Shown here in pieces: positions 55,865-64,000 of a stretch of 64,000 nt of DNA. The notes below the pieces were generated by a model. That model saw only the letters and a list, made by a program, of their open reading frames with translations. It was not told the origin of the DNA and did not search any database. The stretch is from Helianthus annuus (taxonomy: Eukaryota; Streptophyta; Magnoliopsida; Asterales; Asteraceae). The stretch covers positions 126,529,695 through 126,593,694 of the forward strand of contig NC_035433.2 in NCBI RefSeq assembly GCF_002127325.2, in the 5' to 3' direction. How positions within the stretch are numbered: position 1 is the stretch's first letter; each line of letters starts with the position of its first letter. The position numbers and the translations under genes are program-made.

Positions 55865-55869
55865 ATGCC

Positions 55870-56450
55870 TGAATATTATCAGAAGTAATCTACTCTATAA
55901 TATTAAGCACACGTTATAATAAATGGGTAAAGTTGTCTTATAAAGTTTCTTAAATCTTGGATGGGCACAAAGACACAATGGATTGTAAAATATTATTAAA
56001 TGGATCGCAAAATATAACACAATGCCAAGAAAAAAGACATAATGAATCGAAAAAAAGACACAACTACGAAAAAAACAAAGCGTCAAATAAAAAGACACAA
56101 TTACAAAAAAACAAAGCGTCAAATAAAAAGACACAATGATTTAAATAAAAGTTCTAAAATCTACAAGCTAAAAATTCAAAAGCGAAAACCTATAATCGAA
56201 GATCGTAGAGTTCGACAAGAGGTTTCCAACGCCACTAGAATAAGTTCAATCGGGGTCCATTTGATAACTTTCATACGACTTTCTATATTTAGAAGAATAT
56301 GTATTTAAACTTTTTCCTATAAAAATATTTAAATCATATAATATGTTACAAAATTTGTACATCTCTAACTTTGTCAATTAGCTTATTGGTTAGGGTACTC
56401 AAGTTTTAAATTAATAAGCGTCAAGTTACTATAAATAAACAAGCTTGAAT
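55870..56450. other. AT-rich region with a 36-bp tandem repeat
   Basis: Two copies of a 36-bp unit containing ACAAAGCGTCAAATAAAAAG lie at about 56068-56139, with diverged AAAGACACAA pieces before them. No gene seen. Confidence 0.5.
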
Positions 56451-56699
56451 TAAGACCATTTGTAATGGTTAATGCCTCTAAGTGGCATTTTCTGCCACAT
56501 CAGTATACGCCCCTTAAAAATATGTAATGGATTAACGCCCATAATGCCCTTCAATTATTACTTTTCAATTTTTTCTCCTCATTTGGCGTTAAACTAAAAA
56601 CACCCCTGCCTCTTTATGCCTCTATAACGCCTAGGGGAGGTATTGATGGCGTTATCAAGCCCCTTTACACCCCTATAATGGGCACTACGCATGGTCTAA
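56451..56699. mobile_element. MITE with TAA target duplication
   Basis: The element proper is 56454-56696 (243 bp), with ends GACCATTTGTAATGG and, inverted, GACCATGCGTAGTGCC, flanked by TAA on both sides. It fits a PIF/Harbinger-type MITE. It has no ORF. Confidence 0.6.
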
Positions 56700-57205
56700 T
56701 CAAATAGTAGTATAATCGTATAAGTCGCATCAAGTATTAGGTTAATCCAATTGAGGAATCGATCAAAAATTCCAATAATAGATTGTCAGCGCTATCTAGT
56801 GTAGGTAAAAACTATTATTCAAAAGCATTAACATGAAGGAAAGTAATTTGTGATAGCAAAAATGGCGATAGACCAATCTTTTAAAAACCAGTTAAAGTCG
56901 TCCGATGTTACCGCTATAACGCCTAGGGGATATGTTGATGGCGTTATCAAGCACCTTTACGCCCCTATAATATGCACTACGCATGGTCTAATCAAATAGT
57001 AGTATAGCCGTATAAGTCGCAGCAAGTATTAGGTTAGTCCAATTGAGGAATCGATCCAAAATTCCAATAATAGATTGCCAGCGCTATCTAGTGTAGGTAA
57101 AAACTATTATTCAAAAGCATTAACATGAATGAAAGTAATTTTTTATAGCAAAAAATGACGATAGACCAATCTTTTAAAAACCAGTTAAAGTCGCCCGATA
57201 TTACC
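56622..57205. repeat. 292-bp tandem duplication
   Basis: Two copies start with CTATAACGCCTAGGGGA at 56622 and 56914. They end near GTTAAAGTCG[T/C]CCGAT[G/A]TTACC and differ by scattered changes (roughly 5-7%). Each copy contains the right third of the MITE and its flank, so duplication followed MITE insertion. Confidence 0.85.
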
Positions 57206-57786
57206 AACCAACTGCCAGTGATATTACTAGTACGATAGAGCCCAAGTCTACTTAGGGTACCGATTTAGTTTTCGAACCGTTGAAAAATCTAATATTACTA
57301 GTGGTGCATACCAATGAAACGGTTTATACCTATGTTTAATTTTTAGTTTTAAACTCCCCATTATAACCTAATGTACCAAACTCCAAAACGGCTTTCCAAT
57401 TTTCATCATTCAATTGAAGTTCCATCGTTCCGTTCCAACGTGTACATTCAATCGAAGTTCCATCGTTCAAATCTGTACCAGTCATCAACCAACTATCCAC
57501 ATTTAAATCCAACGTTCCAACACTATGGACGTTCCTGCGTTCCGACTACAAATCCAAAGTTCATTCTGACCCTGTAAAATACAGTTTAAGAATAGAGTAA
57601 ATCACACAAAAAAACGTCCTTTATTTGTACAGAAAATTGACCTATTTGTCCTTTGTCTTTAAAAAGTTCAAAGGCTGTCCTTTAGGACTAATTTTGCATG
57701 CTTTTTATCCTCTACACTAACCTATGTTAACTTTTCAATCAACTTTAAGGTAAAATTACCATTTTATCCAAATAACATAATCTAAA
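57206..57786. other. Noncoding region with a possible MULE end
   Basis: 57596-57720 has ACGTCCTTTATTTGTAC and TTTGTCCTTT motifs similar to the ends of the MULEs at 16516-17918, but no inverted partner was found. 57405-57475 contains two diverged copies of AATTGAAGTTCCATCGTTC. No gene seen. Confidence 0.35.
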
Positions 57787-58587
57787 TCTACACTATATAA
57801 TAAAAGAAACCAACGAAGGGACACTTGTCATTATTCTAGACCATCCTTAATTGTAGATAATTATTATTTAATTTAAATTATTAAATATTAATTATATTAA
57901 TACAAATCTTATCAACTCTAAATCATTGGCATAAACTTAACTTCAAATAGTAAAGTCTTATCTAAACTAAAACTTCAAATCGTAAAGTCTTATTTAAACT
58001 AAAAAACATTGTTTCACATAACAGTAGATAAATATGCATATTATTTATTGTAAATGTTATTATTGTTAACTATGAGAAATTATATTAAACAACTTATTAA
58101 TCAAACAAAAAATTTAAGATAGTATTAACTTAATTTAAAAAACAATAAAAAAATCCTTTTTGATTTAGAAAGATTTTTTTAGCAATAGATAAACCCGTGT
58201 AATACATAGGGTTTCTTAAGAAATAACATTTTTTATTATTTGCTATATAAATTTAAATTTATTCAACCCGTATAATATACGGAGTTTCTTTTAAATATAA
58301 CTTTTTTTATTATTTAGCATATAAAATTACATTTCTTTCACCCATGAATACACATGATTTTTTTTTAAAATATATTTTTTTTATTGTTTGGTATATAAAA
58401 TTACATTTATTCAACCGACACAATACACGAGGTTCTTAAATATATAATTTTTTTTATTGTTTAATGTATAAAATTATATTTACTCAACACATATAATAAA
58501 TGAGGTTTATAAAAATATATTATTTTTTTATTTAGTATATAAAATTACATTTATTAAACTCGTGTAATACACGAGGTTCTAACCTAG
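57787..58587 (+). mobile_element. Non-autonomous Helitron with repeated 3' hairpins, plus strand
   Basis: Starts TCTACACTATATAATAAAAG after A. It ends with the hairpin CTCGTGTAATACACGAG, then GTTCTAACCTAG before T. 801 bp, no coding capacity. From 58194 to 58575 the terminal hairpin segment occurs six times at a very regular spacing of 72-74 bp (near 58194, 58266, 58340, 58413, 58486 and 58558), each followed by a GGTTT/C and an AT-rich tract. Confidence 0.8.
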
Positions 58588-58723
58588 TTTATTTATAAAA
58601 GATAGAAAGATATAATCTACAATTTACTCAAAGTTCTTTTCTTTATTTTACTTTTATCTTTTCTTTCTTTTTAATTTATTATTTTTATCACTATTTTTAT
58701 CGATCATCTAAAATTTTTCTTAA

Positions 58724-58745
58724 CTAGTTTTTTAGGACCCGCACG
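58724..58745 (-). mobile_element. Isolated Helitron 3' terminus, minus strand
   Basis: On the minus strand the hairpin CCGCAGCAACGTGCGG is followed by GTCCTAAAAAACTAG and T, a typical plant Helitron 3' end of a different family. The matching 5' end was not found to the right (58746-59590), so the extent is unknown. Confidence 0.55.
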
Positions 58746-59590
58746 TTGCTGCGGATCCATAATAGCATACGTATTTTATGTAAATCACATGGACCATCCA
58801 AATATAACACGTAAAAAGTTAATTGCCTACAGTTATAAAATTAGTATGTATAAAATGTGAGGGTATATCAAACAAAGAAGAAACACTTAGAACTATGTGT
58901 ACTTGTAGATAAAGTTGCGTAAGTATTTTTTTTTAAATTATTAAAAACGAAAACAAAGAAAAGTTTCTAAAACTTTAAAATTATTAATACTTTTATAACA
59001 TTAAGTAAATAACAAAATACAAATAAACAAATAACATACATGAAATATTTAGTATATAGCCCCTCTGAAACCAACAAATATATTCTATATATTTTTATAC
59101 TCAGTCTTTTAGGGGTTTGTGTTTGATGGCCCAAATATGCTTCACCAACTTGTAAACTAACACTACTAGTGCATTATTAAGTTGTAAAAAAAAATGAACA
59201 GTAAAACTAACTCACAAAGCAAATTTATAAATTAATATAGAGGAAATTAATTAGTCAAAATATTTTTTTTATAAAAATATACGTGTTTGTATAATTTATT
59301 TTCATTTATTTGGTTAAATTATTTACTTTTCTTATTTTACAATTATTGTATCTTTTATGTTTTTATATAAATCGTCACTTTTACAATTATTATAAGTTAT
59401 TCGAACAACATTTACACCGAAACACGTATAAAAATACGTATGCCGGTCGCGCGTTACGACATGTTTGTTTAAACATAGATAAAAAGCATGTCGCAATATT
59501 GTATTTTGAGATGAGTGTGTGACAATCTAAAACACGTCTAAAATAACTAGTCGCTTTCAAAATGACGTTACAAAAATTCATAATTTTATA
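58746..59590. other. AT-rich region, possibly Helitron interior
   Basis: No gene or clear motif. It may be the body of the Helitron whose 3' end is at 58724. Confidence 0.3.
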
Positions 59591-60947
59591 GAACATTGCA
59601 TATATCTTGCATACAAAACAGGAAAAACAAGCCTTTATTTATAGGCTTTACAAGAACGAATAAAAAAGGAAAGACTTAAATATGGAGATGATGTTGAGGA
59701 ATCCATAATTTTCTCTAAATTATTTTTTCCTTTTCTAACACTCCCCCTCAAGTTGAATTGTGGGATATCCACGATTCAACTTGAATTGGTTTTGATTTTG
59801 GGTTTTGATTATGTTTGGTTTTTTTTGGTTTGGCTACCGTCTTCTTGACATGGTAGTTTGAGATATTGAGTTAACGCCTTTAGACATGGTAACCTTTGAT
59901 TTGACTTGAGTTACCGCCTTTCGACATGGTAACTTTTGGTTTGATTGAGGCTACCGCCTTCTTAACATCCACGATTCAACTTGAATTGGTTTTGATTTTG
60001 GGTTTTGAATATGTTTGGTTTTTGGTTTGGCTACCGTCTTCTTGACATGGTAACTTTTGGTTTGATTGAGGCTACCGTCTTCTTGACATGGCAGCCTATT
60101 TTGTGTTTTGGTTTCCCCTCAAGTTGAAAAAATTCAACTTGGCCATTTGGGTCTTGGCATTGAGTTTTGGTTTTGAGGTTTGGATTTTTGGTTTTGATGG
60201 TCTTTTGGGTTTTTGCTTTTGGTTTGGTTTGAGCCACCGTCGGCAGACATGGTGGCTTGGTTTTGGTTTGGAGACACCGTCGATAAACATGGTGCCTTGG
60301 TTTTGGTTCTCCCCCGCAAGCTAAGTGTAGAGCGTTTTTTTTCTTGCGCCCAAAGAAACAGCTGTTCTCCTTGTACCTTCTGTCGTCCACTAAACTTTTG
60401 TTTCAGCCGTCAAAATATTGATGTCTTCGAAAAATAATGGCCACCTCCTCCACTTATTTTCGAAAACAATATAATATAATAGCCAATACCTTAAATTGCC
60501 GCCCCCACTGAGTTGTCTCGAAAACAATAATAGCCACTAACCTGAGTTGTTACGGCAGGAAGAAGCTGAAGACTGAGTTTTCTGAAGCTTTTGAAGGGGT
60601 AGGTTGTTGAATTTTTTATTTTTTTATTTTTTGGGGTTTGATTTTGATCTTGAGTTTTGGAAGAGAGGATTTCTGAATCGGTTTTGTTTTGTGGTTTGAA
60701 GGAGATGGGTTTTCACTGAATGGCTTTGTTTTGTGGTTTGAGCGGATTGATCTCAAGATCGTATGCACCGCTCTGATACCATGTTGAAAATTGAAGACTA
60801 CATTGCATATATCTTGCATACAAAACAGCAAAAACAAGCCTTTATTTATAGGCTTTACAAGAACGAATAAAAAAGGAAAGACTTAAATATGGAGATGATG
60901 TTAAGGAATCCATAATTTTCTCTAAATTATTTTTTCCTTTTCTAACA
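59591..60947 (-). mobile_element. TRIM-like copia-type element with minisatellite interior
   Basis: Short LTRs: right copy 60782-60947 (166 bp) and left copy about 59591-59740, near identical except that the left one lacks about 20 bp at its outer end. On the minus strand the LTR starts TGTTAGAAAAGG and ends TTTTCAACA, directly followed by the primer site TGGTATCAGAGC (60770-60781). The polypurine tract TTGAGGGGGAGT lies beside the left LTR (59741-59756). The interior of about 1 kb has no pol genes. It is a minisatellite of units containing GGCTACCGTCTTCTTGACATGG and GTTTGATTGAGG-type words (59800-60110), then a GGTTTTGG-rich stretch. Confidence 0.75.
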
Positions 60948-62503
60948 TTTCATGTGTGCAGTTGATATATTTTTTTTCCTATCAATAATATATGTTTTAT
61001 TTTTACTTTCATGTTGGCTTTATGTATTATACCTGTAGGTTTGGTTTAACTTTAACCTTATTTGGGATTGTGGCTCAGGGAGTCTGTGAAGGTTTTGGCA
61101 TTGTTTCTAGGAGGTTACCTGGTCAAACCTGGTGCTGACTCAGATATTAAAATTCTTGCACATATCCTAGTTTATAATTCTAGTCTCAGACCAAATTACC
61201 AGGTATTTAAATATTGGGATTTGAACTTTAATATGTCATTTGAGATTATCTTGGTTATTAAACAAGGTAGTTTGTGTAGAGTATTGGTATCTTGAAGCAA
61301 AAGTTTCCAAACATACTTGTATTGGCATTTACTGCCACAACCAAAGTCAAATAGTAATTTTGTGTCTTCATCAAGCAAAATATATATTAATTCTTAGACC
61401 ATACGGTCTGATGGCGTGGAGAGAGGGGGGAGGGGGTTGAAGCTTTTTCATGCCACCAATACCACCCCGTAGTTAGCGTGGAGAAGGCGTGGGGGGATGG
61501 GCTTAGGATTTTCCTTCGGTGTGGGGGCAAAAGGAAGGTGGTGGATGATTTTAATTGGTGGGTACTTTATCCTTCTTGAACTTTATTTTAGGGCATGAAA
61601 GATTGTTTCATTGACAAAAAGACTTGTGTATATATGCAATAGAAATGTTAACATAGTACACACATAATGAAAAGATATATAATTGCTTTGTTGTATGTTT
61701 TCTGCATTTTAACATTAAGAAAACTAAACTTGTGATGCAGGTTCTTAGTGAATTCACTCATAGGTAGAAACTACAAAGTAAGCAAGTAATGAGATAAAAA
61801 CTTCAAACTGCTTATTTCATTTACAAGTAATGAGATAAACAGTTTAGATAAGCATTCCAAAATAATATAAAAACACCTTATAATAACTGTCATAAAAATG
61901 CAAATATGTAGCTTTAATAAGCCACTCAAACAATTGGGATGTGTAGCCGGTTGATTATTAAAAGTTATTTCTCTGCTTATTGTATTGTATTACACCATAT
62001 ATTAAGTTGTTTAAGAGTGTCTGAGATTGCTATCCAAAGTGCTTATTTGATCATTATTTTTTAGTTTACTAAGTTGTTTTGTACATGAAGTTTTTTTATT
62101 CCAATAAACAGATAATTAGTTTATTCATTCTCTATTTGTTCACATCACAGAATTCCCCAGTTTGTTTTTGTATGCAAATGCACTTTGTATGTGAAATAGT
62201 GTTTAAAAAGACAGGAATTCTAATCTAAATATTTATGCAGGTAATATTATATAACGCTTTAAATCTAAGTTTTTATGTTACACAATCTACAGAATATTCA
62301 CCATTTCGTTTCTTGTTACTGAACAATGCCATACGGACTACTTCCAAAAGTTTCGAGCATGTTTTTTCTTTTATTCAACCCGTGTAATAGACGTGAATCA
62401 AATGTTGTATACAAAGAAGTAGACAGATATTTATAAATTATAATTGTAACTTTTTGTTTTTCACTAATATATGTAATATATGTAATTTCAGTTATAAGAA
62501 TTA
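60948..62503. other. AT-rich region without a recognised gene
   Basis: A frame at 61062-61295 (containing KVLALFLGGYLVKPGADSD) may be an exon-like gene fragment, but I recognise no family. A G-rich block is at 61405-61560. Otherwise nothing identifiable. Confidence 0.3.
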
Positions 62504-63567
62504 CTAGATTAGAACCCCGTGTATTACACGGGCTAAATAAATGTAAATTTATATACTAAATAAAAAAATAATATATCTTTAAAAACTTTGTTTATTACAC
62601 GACATATAATTTTATATACTAAAAAATAAAAAATTATATCTTTAAAAACCTCGTGTATTGTTGTACAGGTTGAATAAATATAATTTTATACATCAAATAA
62701 TGAAAAAAATCCAAATAATAAATTATTTATATATTTACAAAACCCCGTGTATTGTACAGGTTGAATAAATCTAATTTTATATATCAAACAATAAAAAAAG
62801 TTATATTTTTAAAAACCTCATGTATTACACGGGTTGGATAAATGTAATTTTGTATAGTAATTTATAAAAAAATTATATCTTTAAAAAACCCGCTGTATTA
62901 CACGGGTTGAATTTATATATCAAATAATAAAAAAGTTATATTTTTAAATACCTCATGTATTACACGGGTTAGATAAATATAATTTTACACGGGTTGGATA
63001 AATGTAATTTTGTATAGTAAATAATAAAAAAAGTTATATTTTTAAAAATCTCGTGTATTACATGGGTTGAATAAATGTAATTTTATATAGTAAATAATAA
63101 AAAGTTATATCCTTAAAAAAACTCGTGTAGTACATGAGTTGAGTTCTGATTAACTTTAGATTTTGATTTCCTGCATTTTCTCTCCTATTAAATAATAATA
63201 TTTTTTCTCTCCTTAAAATTACATCTTAAGTCATATTCTTTTCTTATAAAACATATGTAAAAAATATATAATATTTTATTTAAAATAAATATATTTAAAA
63301 CATATATATATATATATATATATCTTAAATAATAATATAATGTAACATGACTCTTTTTATTATCAATATTTTTAATAATTATATATATTAAATGGATATC
63401 TCATCGTTATCTCATAAATAATTAATATTTTTAATAATTATATATATTAAATGGATATCTCATCATTATCTCATAAATAATAATTTAATTTTAATAGGCT
63501 AAAAAATAGATAGCTTTAATGAATGACAAGTGTCCTATAAATGGTTTCTTTTATTATATAGTATAGA
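62504..63567 (-). mobile_element. Non-autonomous Helitron with repeated 3' hairpins, minus strand
   Basis: On the minus strand it starts TCTATACTATATAATAAAAG (after A, at 63567) and ends with the hairpin CCCGTGTAATACACGGGG, then TTCTAATCTAG and T (62504). 1064 bp. About nine diverged hairpin units CGTGTATTACACGGG[T/C] lie between 62515 and 63140. A 59-bp direct duplication lies at 63365-63482, and a TA dinucleotide run at about 63304-63323. Same family as 57787-58587, with which it shares the first 29 or so bases and GGACACTTGTCATT. Confidence 0.8.
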
Positions 63568-64000
63568 TATAGATTTATATTGTCTTTATCTTTATGATGA
63601 AGCCCTTCTAACCTAATTATAATGATATATAATATTCGTTGATTTTTAATTTCTATATTTAAAACTTCATTGGGTAATAAAACTGTATACAATTTTTTTT
63701 ATATTTAATTGAAAGTTCCGGTATGTAATTTTTAACAAACCAACGGGTATACCTGAGCCTGAGCCTGACGGGGAATCTCCTTACACATACATGACGGGAC
63801 AATTTTCTGATCATGCATTAGATTACGATAACCATTACCAGTCTTATCTACATCTCTACACTTATGTTTGCGAGGAGCTTAAACATGACTTATGAGTTAT
63901 GTAAAAGCTATTAAAACAAGGTTCATATTTATAAAAGAACATAAAATAATAATTTACAAAAATTGGGCTGTCGAGTTTTGTGCAAGTACAAACAAGCGCT
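63568..64000. other. AT-rich end of window
   Basis: No feature recognised. CCTGAGCCTGAGCCTGACGGG at about 63753-63772 and the following text look like the edge of a MITE of the type seen at 28029, but it is too short to define. Confidence 0.3.

Larger units (their letters stand above)
31448..55869 (+). mobile_element. Tat-lineage Ty3/gypsy element (24.4 kb with nested insertions)
   Basis: The element proper is 31453-55864. LTRs of 621 and 622 bp (31453-32073 and 55243-55864) both begin TGATGACGGGG and end GCATCAACA. The 5-bp target duplication ATGCC flanks the whole (31448-31452 and 55865-55869). Just inside the 5' LTR lies TTGGCGCCACAGTGGGG (32076-32092), a primer-binding-type sequence. Gag and protease follow on the plus strand, and an antisense ORF of the Tat type lies before the 3' LTR. 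Its own RT, RNase H and integrase are gone. I counted about 13 base differences and one indel between the LTRs, about 2%. Confidence 0.9.

Noticed and set aside
56042..56308. 88-codon Lys-rich frame
   Set aside because: Made by the 36-bp A-rich tandem repeat.
57371..57577. 68-codon frame
   Set aside because: Short, made partly of a diverged direct repeat, no family.
58194..58575. CRISPR-like array of regularly spaced palindromes
   Set aside because: Plant nuclear DNA; the spacers are themselves repeated AT-rich sequence and the array ends exactly at a Helitron terminus.
60031..60437. Lys/Pro-rich frames around 60031-60437
   Set aside because: Generated by the GGTTTTGG-rich minisatellite of the TRIM-like element.

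Overview
This is a repeat-rich stretch of a plant nuclear genome. It has intron-bearing genes with GT-AG introns, pentatricopeptide and minor-spliceosome proteins of plant type, and plant lineages of LTR retrotransposons (Athila, Tat, Tekay-like chromovirus, Ty1/copia). It also holds hAT, Mutator and Harbinger elements, Helitrons and a tRNA-derived SINE. It is surely a eudicot. The style of the repeats suggests Asteraceae to me, but that is an impression from memory and not proven by the sequence.

Layout. 1-9330 is a pile of broken retrotransposons: the 3' part and LTR of an Athila element, the pol end of a copia element, and fragments of small chromoviruses. 10266-13340 (minus) is an intact PPR gene matching the Arabidopsis At1g06710 type. 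13499-14544 is a hAT-like element with a perfect 8-bp target duplication, followed by a SINE. 16516-20826 is a Mutator-like element that contains a Pack-MULE (16774-17918, 9-bp duplication, complete internal ORF) and a Helitron (18592-20616). It ends about 190 bp before the start codon of the next gene. 21015-25011 (plus) is an eight-exon gene for the U11/U12 snRNP 35 kDa protein, with MITEs in three introns. 25208-25789 (minus) is a two-exon DUF1685 gene, tail to tail with it. 25790-31447 is intergenic, with MITEs, a 70-bp duplication and tRNA-like repeat pieces.

31453-55864 is one Tat-lineage LTR element of 24.4 kb with matching LTRs and 5-bp target duplications. It is this long because a plus-strand Tekay-like element (from 34352) inserted in its protease region, and a minus-strand Tekay-like element (39054-52314) then inserted between protease and RT of that one. 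A later deletion near 53060 fused the RT of the middle element to the truncated antisense ORF of the Tat element. LTR differences that I could count (about 2% for Tat, about 0.4% for the innermost) agree with the order of nesting.

55870-64000 is AT-rich and without convincing genes. It holds a MITE, a 292-bp tandem duplication, two Helitrons of one family whose 3' hairpins are repeated as arrays, another Helitron 3' end, and a small TRIM-like copia element filled with minisatellite.

Only three host genes are well supported: the PPR gene, the U11/U12-35K gene and the DUF1685 gene. The Pack-MULE ORF is a possible fourth. The window shows no operon-like co-operation; the main theme is repeated capture and nesting of mobile DNA around a few genes.
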